Shown here: one piece after another, positions 52,003-61,343 of the stretch
Numbering within the stretch: the first letter of the stretch is position 1
How the letters are laid out: every line of letters begins with the position of its first letter
From: Clostridium sp. KNHs214
GTDB lineage: Bacteria; Bacillota; Clostridia; Clostridiales; Clostridiaceae
NCBI RefSeq assembly: GCF_000744935.1
Contig: NZ_JQMW01000009.1
Coordinates: forward strand, 1,178,001 to 1,242,000
Direction: 5' to 3'
DNA: 64,000 nucleotides
Notes under the pieces: model-generated
Seen by the model: the letters and a program-made list of their open reading frames with translations, nothing else
The model's database searches: none
Told to the model about the DNA's origin: nothing
Position numbers and translations under genes: made by a program

Positions 52003-52578
52003 CTATTTTCTTTTGATATTTAACTTTCCTTGTAGTAATTTAATCAATGGTACTGCAATTAATATCCCTACAGTAACCTGTCCTATATTATTTGGAATAC
52101 TTGCAAGTCCTAAAGCTAAAGCTTCACTATAAGTATCAACCTTAAACAATACAAATTTAACTAAAATTATCTTTGCTACAAAATATCCAAATACCATCCA
52201 TGCACCTGCTACTACAAAGGCAAATATATTATTGATCATATTTTTACCTTCGTAATTTCCTCTATATGCAATTGTTGTAGCAATCAATGCCATTATGCCT
52301 TTTATTACAAACGTAAAAGGTACATAATATGCATAGCCAGATAATAAATCCGCCAAACTCATTCCTATAGCAGATGTTATAGCTCCTTTTTTTCTTCCGA
52401 ATAAAATAGCTGCAAAGAATATCATACTATCTCCTAAATGGTCATATCCAATACCCATTACTGTTGGAATTTTTATAGACATAGTTGCTACACATATTAT
52501 TGCAGTCATAAGAGCCATTTGTGTAAGTTCAATTGCCTTTGAACTACTGGTTTCATTTCTTACAATATTTTGTTTCAT
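52003..52578 (-). CDS. ECF transporter S-component, substrate unassigned
   Basis: 191 aa from the ATG at 52578 (GGGGGGA eight bases upstream; an earlier TTG overlaps that site). About five to six membrane helices; IELTQMALMTAIICVATMSI is the family's N-terminal helix, with GYDHLGDSMIFFAAILFGRK and GAITSAIGMSLADLLSGYAY typical of the ECF S-component group DUF6580/ YpdP-PanT-like proteins. The vitamin cannot be assigned. The gene is followed by the TPP riboswitch and thiT but is not under that riboswitch. Confidence 0.82.
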   Translation of the reverse strand: MKQNIVRNETSSSKAIELTQMALMTAIICVATMSIKIPTVMGIGYDHLGDSMIFFAAILFGRKKGAITSAIGMSLADLLSGYAYYVPFTFVIKGIMALIATTIAYRGNYEGKNMINNIFAFVVAGAWMVFGYFVAKIILVKFVLFKVDTYSEALALGLASIPNNIGQVTVGILIAVPLIKLLQGKLNIKRK

Positions 52579-52740
52579 TACAGTTCCCCCCAATACTATA
52601 TTTTAACTATAAGCTTTCTATATACTTACATAATATAATAAATAATTGGCAAAGGGAAATGTATGGATACGCTTTTTTCAATTATTAAAAGTTTTACATT
52701 ATAAAAGTCTTATAATAATGTACTATTATATTTTTTCTTT

Positions 52741-53508
52741 TTATTTTTTCGTATTTGATAAAGACCTCTGTGAAATAATAAAAATTATCCAAATCATAAT
52801 ACCAATTAAACTAATAAATTGAGCAACTCTTATATTTCCTATCATAAGACTGTCCGTCCTTAACCCTTCAATTAAAAATCTTCCTATAGAATATAAACCA
52901 ATGTATGTGAAAAATACTACTCCATTTTTTTTGCTTTTTCTTAATAAAATCATCAATATTAAAAATATTAGTAAATCCCATATAGATTCATACAAAAATG
53001 TAGGATGATAATATATTCCCTCTATATTCATACCTTTTTGGATAAACTCAGGAAATTGCTTTATAAAATCATAGCTAACAGGTCCACCATGTGCTTCTCC
53101 ATTAAAAAAATTTCCCCATCTACCTATAGATTGAGCCAATATAACAGATGGAAACGCTACATCCGCAAATTTAATAAAACTAATTTTTTTTCTTTTTGTG
53201 TATATTAATGCAGCAACTACTGAAAAAATAATTCCTCCATGGATAGCAAGTCCACCTTGCCTTATATTAAATGCATCCATAAGATTATTTTTGTAGCTTT
53301 CAAATTCAAATAATACATAATATAGCCTGGCCCCTATAATAGCTATTGGAAAAGTAATAAGAACCATATCTAGCAAGTTATCATAATCTATATTTCTCCA
53401 TTTACAATTAACCTTTGCCACTAACAGTCCTATTATAATTCCAATGGATATTAGTATTCCATACCACCTTATATCAAAACCTAAAATTGAAAATGCAACT
53501 GGATTCAT
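52741..53508 (-). CDS. lgt: Prolipoprotein diacylglyceryl transferase
   Basis: 255 aa, seven membrane helices. [20 protein letters not shown] (catalytic-site His region), [20 protein letters not shown] (the Lgt signature) and a C-terminal [19 protein letters not shown] with its essential Arg are intact. It attaches diacylglycerol to the lipobox cysteine of prelipoproteins, such as the cyclophilin encoded at 48885-49559. AAAGGATG precedes the ATG. Transcribed alone. Confidence 0.96.
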   Translation of the reverse strand: MNPVAFSILGFDIRWYGILISIGIIIGLLVAKVNCKWRNIDYDNLLDMVLITFPIAIIGARLYYVLFEFESYKNNLMDAFNIRQGGLAIHGGIIFSVVAALIYTKRKKISFIKFADVAFPSVILAQSIGRWGNFFNGEAHGGPVSYDFIKQFPEFIQKGMNIEGIYYHPTFLYESIWDLLIFLILMILLRKSKKNGVVFFTYIGLYSIGRFLIEGLRTDSLMIGNIRVAQFISLIGIMIWIIFIISQRSLSNTKK

Positions 53509-53736
53509 AATTTCACATCCTTTCTCTTCTCAATTCTATAATATTTTATATAAATTTTCTACACAAAATAACAAAGTTCATCATTTAATTGTAACATCTG
53601 TGATACTATCTGCAATAAAATCTAATCATTTGATCTATATGTCATATCAAATAATACTTATTAATGTATTAAATTTTTTAACATACTAAATCTCTTTATA
53701 CATTAATTACTAGTATGTTAACTTGTTAAACTCTTA

Positions 53737-53791
53737 AAAAAGAGACTATAATTTTGAATTAAACTCAATTCACCATATAGTCCCTCTTTTT
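53737..53791 (-). terminator. Terminator of cooS
   Basis: AAAAAGAGACTATA with inner TGAATT pairs with AATTCA and TATAGTCCCTCTTTTT, a long stem with one bulge, and a T tract on either strand. The rest of 53509-53736 holds nothing else I can name. Confidence 0.8.
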
Positions 53792-53908
53792 ATTAATAGA
53801 TATACAAAATTAGCATAAATTTATTCTGTAATTTTGATATTTTTACATATTTTTCATAATAGTGTTTAAAATTTTAAGTATTTACTTAGAAATTGCTTAT
53901 ACAGATAT

Positions 53909-55825
53909 TTAGCTTAATCCTAATTTTCTTCTCTTATTCACAATATGTTCCTCTATATTATTTGCTACTTCTATAGGATTATCTCCAAGAGCAACCTTAC
54001 CTCCAGTTATTTCCTCAACATCTTCAGTCAATAGTTTCACAAGTTTAGGAGCTCCTGTCATAAATGGCACCGGTGATAAATGAGTATATGCACCATAAGC
54101 CACTGCAAATATTCCATCTATAGTAGCCTTTTGCTCCATCCATTCTGGAGCAGTCACTGCTATTGGAAGCTCTGATATATCTAAATCCATATGGTCTGCA
54201 AGCGCAGTTACAAGCATTGATATTCTTCCAGTATCTGTACAAGTTCCAAAGCTTAATACTGGAGGAATTTTCAAAAGGTTGCAAACTTCTTTTAATCCTT
54301 CTCCAGCTATATTATTAGCTGCTTCTAAAGTGCAAAGCCCAGCCACCTCTAATGCGTGATTTCCGCAGCCTCCAGCAACTACTAATATATCTTTTTTAAT
54401 TAATTCCTTTGTAAGATTCACTGTATTCCAATCCTGAGGCCCATTTCTCAATGTTGAACAATTCGCTAACGCTACTACCCCTTTAATTTTACCAGCAGCA
54501 ATTACGTCTACTAATGGATCAAGTTTATTTCCAAGGGCTTTTAAGACCGCTTCAGTAGAGAATCCTGCAATAGCCTTTTGAGTAATTTTAGGAACCATTG
54601 GTTTAACTTTATCTTTACGCTTTTTAAAATTTTCTATTGCTAAATCAATAAGTTTATCTGCCATAGCATCCACTTTTTCAGGATCATATGGAATCTTATG
54701 CTGTAAACCTGGTAAATCTATAATAGTGCTTATGCTCACTAGCGTTGCCTGGTATTTTTCAGCATAGTGGTCTATAGCTGGTGGTGAACAGTTTTCTTCC
54801 ATAGCAAGAACATCCACTGTGCCTGTAGCTAAAAGTGGCTCTATAGTTAACCAGTTACCCATCAACCCTACAAAAACATCGTCTACTTCAAATCTCTGTA
54901 GTAATTCTTGCCCTGTTTCAATAGAACCTACTACTCTAAGCCCTTTCGCCCCCGCTGCTCGAGCCTTTTCTTGAACTTCAGTCATTTTAGCTTTTTGTAT
55001 TGTAGCCGCTCCACCCCAAGGTTGGTGTCCATTAAATACTATATTTACATACTCTGGCTCCATAATACCTAAGTCTACATTTACCTCATGTGGCATAGGT
55101 GTTCCGAATAAAATATCTTGCACCATTTCAAGCCCAATTTGTGAATTATATATAGTAGCTATTCCTAAACGCAAAGCTTTCGCTGCTAAGGATTTGTAAC
55201 TTCCATCTACATTGGTTAAACAACTAGCCACACAGTTTTGCTCCTCGTGAACTGTCCCAGCAGGATATATATTTAATTTTCTCCAAACCTCTTTTCTTTT
55301 TTTTGGAGCAAATGCTTCTACCATAAGGTTTTTTTGCTCTGTATCTACTTTCTGCTGGTCTTCTAGTAATTCTGCTAATTGTATAGCCATTTTGTTTATG
55401 TCTCCACTTACTTCAATTCCTAGTTTTTCACACATCCATTTTAATTTATCCGTATCTTTAATTGTAAATGGTGTCTTTCCTTCTCCTGTAGCCTTCAATG
55501 TACGAAAAGCTTCATAAGCATGATGACTATATGTACCTGCACCCATTATGTTTTTTAATAAGAAATTTCTCATAGCCATAGCATCTGGCCCAATGCCACA
55601 TACACCTTTATCCTGTCCGCTTTTTTCACTTATTCTACATGGTCCTTGAGAACATAACTGACAACTTAATCCCTGTAGACAAAATTTACAACGAATCTTT
55701 TCCTGTAGTGTCCATCTATCAAATACATTGGACATCCCATCTTCTCTTATACGTTTTAACATTTCTTCAACTGAATCATGATAACTTACACGACCTTCTG
55801 TTTTTTCTAATATATCCTTATTCAT
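53909..55825 (-). CDS. cooS: Anaerobic carbon monoxide dehydrogenase catalytic subunit
   Basis: 638 aa, full length. The N-terminal cysteine set for the B and D [4Fe4S] clusters is C46 and C49 in CKFC, then C55, C58, C63 in SCQLCSQGPCRI and C76. Ni-Fe-S C-cluster ligands lie in VNIVFNGHQPWGG (His), AMEENCSPPAIDH (Cys), VVALANCSTLRNGPQD (Cys), VVAGGCGNHALEV (Cys) and LSFGTCTDTGRISML (Cys). It interconverts CO and CO2 in the cytoplasm. No cooF, cooC or acetyl-CoA synthase gene is adjacent, so the electron acceptor and role are open. The ribosome site is weak. Confidence 0.96.
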   Translation of the reverse strand: MNKDILEKTEGRVSYHDSVEEMLKRIREDGMSNVFDRWTLQEKIRCKFCLQGLSCQLCSQGPCRISEKSGQDKGVCGIGPDAMAMRNFLLKNIMGAGTYSHHAYEAFRTLKATGEGKTPFTIKDTDKLKWMCEKLGIEVSGDINKMAIQLAELLEDQQKVDTEQKNLMVEAFAPKKRKEVWRKLNIYPAGTVHEEQNCVASCLTNVDGSYKSLAAKALRLGIATIYNSQIGLEMVQDILFGTPMPHEVNVDLGIMEPEYVNIVFNGHQPWGGAATIQKAKMTEVQEKARAAGAKGLRVVGSIETGQELLQRFEVDDVFVGLMGNWLTIEPLLATGTVDVLAMEENCSPPAIDHYAEKYQATLVSISTIIDLPGLQHKIPYDPEKVDAMADKLIDLAIENFKKRKDKVKPMVPKITQKAIAGFSTEAVLKALGNKLDPLVDVIAAGKIKGVVALANCSTLRNGPQDWNTVNLTKELIKKDILVVAGGCGNHALEVAGLCTLEAANNIAGEGLKEVCNLLKIPPVLSFGTCTDTGRISMLVTALADHMDLDISELPIAVTAPEWMEQKATIDGIFAVAYGAYTHLSPVPFMTGAPKLVKLLTEDVEEITGGKVALGDNPIEVANNIEEHIVNKRRKLGLS

Positions 55826-55891
55826 AATTTATTATAGCTTTATAAAATCTATAAAAATATAAATAACATATAAATATTACAACTATAGATT

Positions 55892-55981
55892 TTATTCATA
55901 CACATAATCCCTTAAACAAAGATTACATTTAACTATGATTAGTGTACATAATAGCATATACAATGCTATACCATCAGCCAA
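55892..55981 (-). CDS. Possible 29-aa hydrophobic ORF in the cooS leader
   Basis: TTG at 55981 with GGGAGGTGACAACGC upstream; the ribosome site is thirteen bases from the TTG, further than usual. The peptide reads ADGIALYMLLCTLIIVKCNL and ends RDYVYE, a single membrane segment with three cysteines. It stops 67 bases before cooS. It could be a leader peptide, a small membrane protein of the type I toxin kind, or chance. A small hairpin ATAGCAT...ATGCTAT (55951-55969) lies within it. Confidence 0.3.
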   Translation of the reverse strand: MADGIALYMLLCTLIIVKCNLCLRDYVYE

Positions 55982-56120
55982 TGGTGCGTTGTCACCTCCC
56001 TCATAAAACAAAACTTTATTAATTATATCTACAATATATTTTCAATTTTATTCTATGTATTTAAAGATTACTTATACATCAATATATTATTTTTTTTATC
56101 CATAAATATTTAAAGCAAAT

Positions 56121-56161
56121 AACTCTAGCACACAAAAATTAACTCAATGCATTCTAGAGTT
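56121..56161 (-). terminator. Hairpin after the small membrane protein gene
   Basis: AACTCTAG and CTAGAGTT form a perfect 8-bp stem with a 25-base loop; the minus strand continues TATTTGC. It lies 57 bases after the stop at 56218. Confidence 0.45.
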
Positions 56162-56217
56162 ATATATAATTATTTATAAAATTTTTATTATTAATGATAC
56201 TTTTATAGTAAATCCTA

Positions 56218-56562
56218 TTAATTAAAATATTTAATCTTTGTATTTTCATATTTAATTCCAGCAGATGCAAAACTTATCGCTGCTGAAAAAAGAGAAATTC
56301 CCAATGTAATATAAAAAGTTCCTAAGTACAGTGATGGTATAATATCAGCTCTTTTTAAAGAAATACCAGCAGTTATCATAAATGCCATGATAATAAAACC
56401 TTTAGTATCAAAAAATGAGAAAATACAAAGTTTTTCTTTTTGAGAGTTAACTATTCTCCTTGTATGCTTTTTATACATTTTGTAAAAGACACTTTTAAAA
56501 AAGAAATATGCTCCAATCAATCCTATAATCATGTTTATCCAATATTTATCTGTACTTTTCAT
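56218..56562 (-). CDS. Small integral membrane protein
   Basis: 114 aa with three to four membrane segments (about 9-26, 47-66, 72-95) and basic loops (KMYKKHTRRIVNSQKEK). The ATG at 56562 follows AGGAATTAAAGATTTG, a weak site; a TTG lies one codon earlier. I do not recognise the family. It sits between cooS and the M4 protease gene, transcribed away from the latter. Confidence 0.55.
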   Translation of the reverse strand: MKSTDKYWINMIIGLIGAYFFFKSVFYKMYKKHTRRIVNSQKEKLCIFSFFDTKGFIIMAFMITAGISLKRADIIPSLYLGTFYITLGISLFSAAISFASAGIKYENTKIKYFN

Positions 56563-56907
56563 CAAATCTTTAATTCCTATTCCTAAAATTCAGAAGAAAT
56601 AGTTAACGATGATTTTTGATATTTTTTCTTTCTTAATATATTCCATTATTTTTTTAATGTAATTAAATAAAAATTTAAAGTTTTTATTTTTTTTAGAAGG
56701 AATATTAAAAGATACGTAGAATAGTTAATGTAATAAATTGCCTCAATTGCCTTTAAATATTAATAACTAGTCTTATAAGTCATAACTTTCTCACTTATAT
56801 AAATGCTTTTTCTGTATTTTTAATTTACTAGTCTCTTAAAAATCATATGCTGGTACTTTAATTTTTTAACATAACATTAAATTTAAATGGAAAGGTGGTG
56901 TTTACCC

Positions 56908-56955
56908 ATGTACCACATAGCTTATATAAACGAAAAAATAAAAAATTATTTTTAG
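56908..56955 (+). CDS. Leader ORF of the M4 protease, 15 codons
   Basis: ATG at 56908 with AAAGGTGGTG seven bases upstream; it encodes MYHIAYINEKIKNYF and stops with TAG at 56953-56955. The TAG is part of the TAGGAGG ribosome site of the protease gene, 13 bases before its ATG. The arrangement would couple the two translation events. It may be a regulatory leader. The peptide itself is not recognised. Confidence 0.5.
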   Translation: MYHIAYINEKIKNYF

Positions 56956-56967
56956 GAGGTTATATTA

Positions 56968-58998
56968 ATGAAAAAATTGTTTGTTTTTTCACTTACTTCT
57001 GTATTTTTGCTAAATTCTGTAATAGCTAGTGCTGTCCCAGCTGGAACTGACTTAATTAAGTCATCAGACAAAGAAGCAAAAAAAGTAAAAATAATTGAAA
57101 AGTTCAATAAGAAATCAATAAAATCAGGAAAAGAATTTAAAATCTATTTAAATGAAGCTAATGGAACTCCTAACTTTATTTTTGGAGACTTATCAGAAAA
57201 TCACGTAAATACCTCAGAAGACGCTGAGAATTTTATGACTCAAAATAAAGATATATTCAAACTAGAAACCGGTAACTTTGTAAATGAAAGTATAGAATCA
57301 GATAAACTTGGCATGAAACACTATAAAAATAAACTAGTTGTAGATGGAATTCCTGTATATGGTTCAGAAGTTATACTCCATGCAGATGATAATGGTAACG
57401 TATATGCCATAAATGGCAATGTAAAAAGTGACGTTACCGTAAAAAATTGGAGTAAGGAATTTAAACTAAATGCTAAAAAAGCTATTAAAACAGCTGAAAA
57501 TTCTTTAGATCTTAAAGGAAAAACTATAGAGTACACTGCTAATCCAAAAGCAGAACCTTATATATATAACAAAGATGGCAATTGGATTCCAGTATATCAT
57601 GTTACAATGCAATTCTTAAGCCCATTCCCTGGCAATATGAAAGTTTTCGTGAATGCTACAAATGGTAGTATCGTATCTTCAAAAAATTTAATTAAAACAT
57701 CTGCTACTACTGGTACAGGCGTAGGATTATATGGAACAAGAAATCTAAATCTTGACTTAATAAATAATCAATACTATATGAGGGATTTAACAAAAAACAC
57801 AAGAATAGAAACCTATACTGCTAATTATGGTTCATATTTACCAGGAACAGTAGTAAACGATACAGATAATAAATTTGATTCATCATCGCAATTTGATGCA
57901 GTAGATGTTCACTATAATTCAGGTGCCGTTTACGATTTCTACAAAAACAACTTTAATAGAAACAGCTTTGACGATAATGGTACTACTATTAAATCTACAG
58001 TTTTATATAGAGACCCAAGATATCCTAATGAACCTTTTGATAATGCATTTTGGAACGGAAGTCAAATGGTCTATGGAGATTGCAGCGGCACATATTTTGC
58101 ACACATAGGTTCAGCTCTTGATGTAGTCGGTCATGAATTTACTCATGCAATTACAGATAGAACTGCTAATTTAGAGTATGAATATCAATCTGGTGCTTTA
58201 AATGAATCTTTCTCAGACGTATTCGGATATTTTATTGAAGGAGAAAATAACGATTGGTTAATGGGAGAAGATTGTTATACCCCAAATACACCTGGAGATG
58301 CTTTAAGAAGCTTAGCTGACCCTACTTTATATGACCAACCTGCCCACATGGATAATTATAGAAATCTTCCAAACACTCAACAAGGTGATTGGGGCGGCGT
58401 TCATATTAACAGCGGTATTCCTAACAAAGCTTTCTACCTTGCAGCAACATCAATTAATGACAATTCTAAGCTTCAACAAATTTACTACAGAGCTTTAACT
58501 TTATATTTAACACAATATTCTCAATTCATCGATGCTAAAAATGCGCTAGTACAAGCTGCCACTGATTTGTATCCAGGAACAACAATATCTCAAAAAATAT
58601 CTGATGCATTTGCACAAGTTGGTATAGGACAAGCTACATCAGATAATGACACATATGAATCAAACAACACACTTTCTACAGCTTATGGTCCAATAGTTAG
58701 CGGAACTTCCTATAAATCATATATCTACTCACCAACAGATATTGATTATTTCTACTTCAATACTTCAAGAACTGGAACTATAACTGTAAGTTTAACAAAT
58801 CTTCCAAAGGATTATGATGTATATCTATTAAATTCATCTGGAAAAGTGGTTGCTAGATCAACAAATGGAGGAACTTCCAATGAGTCAATATATTATAATG
58901 CTAGAACAACAGGTAAGTTCTATGTGAAAATCGTAGGCTATGGTGGTGCAAATAGCCAAACTGGAGCTTATTCATTAAATGTAAATTATCCAAGATAA
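56968..58998 (+). CDS. Secreted thermolysin-like M4 metalloprotease with PPC domain
   Basis: 676 aa preproenzyme. A signal peptide (KKLFVFSLTSVFLLNSVIAS, cleavage near residue 22-24) is followed by an FTP/PepSY propeptide (about 50-235), the M4 catalytic domain with HEFTH at 389-393 (zinc His 389 and 393, catalytic Glu 390), zinc ligand E413 in LNESFSD and GGVHINSGIPNKAFYL, and a C-terminal pre-peptidase (PPC) domain (about 585-676; DIDYFYFNTSRTGTITVSLT). It degrades proteins outside the cell and supports the proteolytic lifestyle. AGGAGG precedes the ATG. A 15-codon ORF lies just upstream. Confidence 0.96.
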   Translation: MKKLFVFSLTSVFLLNSVIASAVPAGTDLIKSSDKEAKKVKIIEKFNKKSIKSGKEFKIYLNEANGTPNFIFGDLSENHVNTSEDAENFMTQNKDIFKLETGNFVNESIESDKLGMKHYKNKLVVDGIPVYGSEVILHADDNGNVYAINGNVKSDVTVKNWSKEFKLNAKKAIKTAENSLDLKGKTIEYTANPKAEPYIYNKDGNWIPVYHVTMQFLSPFPGNMKVFVNATNGSIVSSKNLIKTSATTGTGVGLYGTRNLNLDLINNQYYMRDLTKNTRIETYTANYGSYLPGTVVNDTDNKFDSSSQFDAVDVHYNSGAVYDFYKNNFNRNSFDDNGTTIKSTVLYRDPRYPNEPFDNAFWNGSQMVYGDCSGTYFAHIGSALDVVGHEFTHAITDRTANLEYEYQSGALNESFSDVFGYFIEGENNDWLMGEDCYTPNTPGDALRSLADPTLYDQPAHMDNYRNLPNTQQGDWGGVHINSGIPNKAFYLAATSINDNSKLQQIYYRALTLYLTQYSQFIDAKNALVQAATDLYPGTTISQKISDAFAQVGIGQATSDNDTYESNNTLSTAYGPIVSGTSYKSYIYSPTDIDYFYFNTSRTGTITVSLTNLPKDYDVYLLNSSGKVVARSTNGGTSNESIYYNARTTGKFYVKIVGYGGANSQTGAYSLNVNYPR

Positions 58999-59025
58999 TA
59001 TATACTATGAACTACTAATGTATTT

Positions 59026-59072
59026 AGAAGTCCCAAAGATAGAATCATCCCATATTTTTGGGGCTTCTTTTA
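59026..59072. terminator. Terminator between the protease and response-regulator genes
   Basis: AGAAGTCCCAAA pairs with TTTTGGGGCTTCT (one mismatch) around 18 bases, followed by TTTATT. Genes converge on it. Confidence 0.82.
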
Positions 59073-59107
59073 TTAAAATTTAAACATTAAATTTTTTTGC
59101 TCTTTAT

Positions 59108-59728
59108 TTAGTAATTCTTCAAATAGTATATGGCAAGTTGAGTTCTATCTCTTAATTGTAACTTTTCAAGCAAATTTGTTACATAATTTCTTACAGTGCC
59201 TTCACTTAAATAAAGCTCTTTTGAAATTTCTTTATTTGATAATCCCGCTCCTATAAGTTTTAAAATTTCAAATTCTCTTTCACTTAAAGGAATTTTATTT
59301 TCACATTTTTTATTGCTCTCAATCATACACATTATAGAATTCAAAATCTCGCTTTGAAATACACCATTACCATTATAAACCGTCCTAATACTTTCTATAA
59401 TACTATCTGCTGACTGATTCTTTAATATATACCCTTCTGCTCCATTTTTTATAGCCTCTGCTATATACTCATCATCTTTAAAAGTAGTTAAAATAATAAC
59501 TTTAATATTAGGATTTTCACTCTTAATTTCTTTTGTAGCTAGAACCCCATCTAAAATAGGCATTCTAACATCCATAAGCACTATATCAGGATTTTTCTCT
59601 CTACAAATTTCTATTGCCTCTCTGCCATTTGAAACAGTACTTACAACTTCAATATCCTCTTCTATATCTAGAATTAATTTAAGGCTATCCCTTATTAATC
59701 CATCATCATCAGCTATTATAATCTTCAA
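59108..59728 (-). CDS. NarL/LuxR-type response regulator
   Basis: 206 aa from a TTG start with GGGGGTG upstream. Receiver domain 1-120: acidic pocket ADDDG, phospho-acceptor D53 in VLMDVRMPILDG, Thr in LTTFKDD and a conserved Lys region. A LuxR helix-turn-helix occupies about 142-200 (LSEREFEILKLIGAGLSNKE). It overlaps the histidine kinase gene by 20 bases and should be phosphorylated by it. The ABC exporter genes transcribed just before are the likely target. Confidence 0.93.
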   Translation of the reverse strand: MKIIIADDDGLIRDSLKLILDIEEDIEVVSTVSNGREAIEICREKNPDIVLMDVRMPILDGVLATKEIKSENPNIKVIILTTFKDDEYIAEAIKNGAEGYILKNQSADSIIESIRTVYNGNGVFQSEILNSIMCMIESNKKCENKIPLSEREFEILKLIGAGLSNKEISKELYLSEGTVRNYVTNLLEKLQLRDRTQLAIYYLKNY

Positions 59729-60803
59729 AAATATTCACCCCCATACTCTCCATAGGAATAACACAAACTATTAAAAATCCATCATTAGTATCTATAGATA
59801 TACTTCCCCCTAAATTTTTTATTCTCTCTTTCATACCACTTATGCCTAAACCTTCTTGTATATGCTCACATCCTATACCATTATCTTTTATATAAAGCCT
59901 TATATACTTTTGATTAGTTTCTAACTTTATATTGATATTATCTGCCTTGGAATGTTTGGAAGCATTAGTTAATGCCTCTCTTATATTTGTAGCTATGATC
60001 TCCATTACATTAGATGGTATGTTATTAAAATTTCCTCTATAATTAAAGTTAATTTTACAATAATTGAAGCTTTGTATTATTTTATTTATATAATTTATAC
60101 CTATAGATTCTACTGGTTTTATATTGTGCACCGTTTCTCTTAAAAGTGATAGAGCTCTAGAAAGTTCATTCATAGATTTATCCAGTAGCTTGTCAGATTT
60201 TTCTCTGTCTCTATTTTTTATTTTAGCTGCTGCTTGTAATTGCATATAAATACCTGCAATATTGTGTCCCACTGTATCATGTATATCTCTTGCTATTCTA
60301 TTTCTCTCTCTAATTTCCGCTAAATGCTCTATTTCTATATAAGATGTAATAAGCCTATTTTTGGTACCCTCCAGTTCATATCTCATCCTTCTTTCAGAAT
60401 CATATAATTCCCTATGTTTTTTCTGCTCTTTTATATATTTAGTATAAATATACCCATAAAGATTAACCATAAAAAACAACAAGGTATTTATAGGTATTTG
60501 ATGAGGATTAGAATCTATGGCTATAGGTACAATAAATAGTAATCCAAAGTAGTTTTCCCTTTTTATTAATTCATAAGAACAAGGAGCTAGGAAAATAATA
60601 AAATCTTTTATATAAAAGCTTATAATAATAATTATTATTGCTTCTAAAAATATAAACATTTTGGACTTAAGATATCTATCTATTAAAATATCCATAATAG
60701 TCACTATTAAAATAGATGTAATAAAAAAATAGGATACATTCATTTTTATTATGCCAGTAATGATTATAAAACTATAAAAGCTTAACTTAAATATATATTT
60801 CAT
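59709..60803 (-). CDS. Sensor histidine kinase (HisKA_3, DesK/LiaS-like)
   Basis: 364 aa. About five to six membrane segments fill residues 5-122, with almost no extracellular domain, so it senses in or at the membrane. H175 in RNRIARDIHDTVGHNIAGIY is the phosphorylated histidine; the ATPase has LREALTNASKHSKADNI (N box) and YIKDNGIGCEHIQEGLGISG (G1), then MKERIKNLGGSI. GGTGGG precedes the ATG. Partner of the overlapping response regulator; such pairs often respond to membrane-active peptides. Confidence 0.92.
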   Translation of the reverse strand: MKYIFKLSFYSFIIITGIIKMNVSYFFITSILIVTIMDILIDRYLKSKMFIFLEAIIIIIISFYIKDFIIFLAPCSYELIKRENYFGLLFIVPIAIDSNPHQIPINTLLFFMVNLYGYIYTKYIKEQKKHRELYDSERRMRYELEGTKNRLITSYIEIEHLAEIRERNRIARDIHDTVGHNIAGIYMQLQAAAKIKNRDREKSDKLLDKSMNELSRALSLLRETVHNIKPVESIGINYINKIIQSFNYCKINFNYRGNFNNIPSNVMEIIATNIREALTNASKHSKADNINIKLETNQKYIRLYIKDNGIGCEHIQEGLGISGMKERIKNLGGSISIDTNDGFLIVCVIPMESMGVNIFEDYNS

Positions 60804-60942
60804 AATATACCCACCTTTAATAATAGGTTCTAATTATTTTTATGAAAAGCTATATCATAATATCTATATTACAGGATATTTGAAAAGTTATCCAGTAGCT
60901 TAAGTATTATACACTTTAATTTATTATGCCTGCTTTAGTTAA

Positions 60943-61246
60943 ATACTGAACTTTCACACATTAAAGTTCAAGCTCTACATTAGATTAATAAGGGTTTTTA
61001 ATTTAAAATTTAGAATGTAAGATAGGAATTTTTAGAATAGGTAAGAGGTAAAAAGTAAGAGTTCTTGAAAAAAATTCAGCAAGGCTAAATTTTCAGCACA
61101 ACTATTAATAGATGGTCTCATTTATTCACAAATTAATTATAAAAAACTCTTTGAGTTTTATCCTTAACTCTTACTTCTTAGCTATTACCTACTACTTATC
61201 TGCAAATTTTATATTTTTATTTTATAACTGCGAAAGTTGAATTAAA
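60943..61246. repeat. Palindromic element D (about 300 bp)
   Basis: The left end TACTGAACTTTCACACATT and right end (reverse complement) TAATTCAACTTTCGCAGTT form imperfect terminal repeats; inner arms GGTAAAAAGTAAGAGTTCTT and AACTCTTACTTCTTAGCTAT are also inverted. No coding frame. It separates the ABC exporter genes from the two-component genes. Confidence 0.7.
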
Positions 61247-61301
61247 TACTTTATATAAGTTTTAAATATTAGTATAATTTTTTAAGATTTTTAACTAATA
61301 A

Positions 61302-61324
61302 GGCAGGAAATCTAGTTTCCTGCC
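61302..61324 (-). terminator. Terminator of the ABC exporter operon
   Basis: GGCAGGAAA pairs perfectly with TTTCCTGCC around 5 bases (TCTAG), 20 bases after the stop of the second permease. T richness is moderate on both sides. Confidence 0.7.
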
Positions 61325-61343
61325 AATTTATTTTACAACTGTT

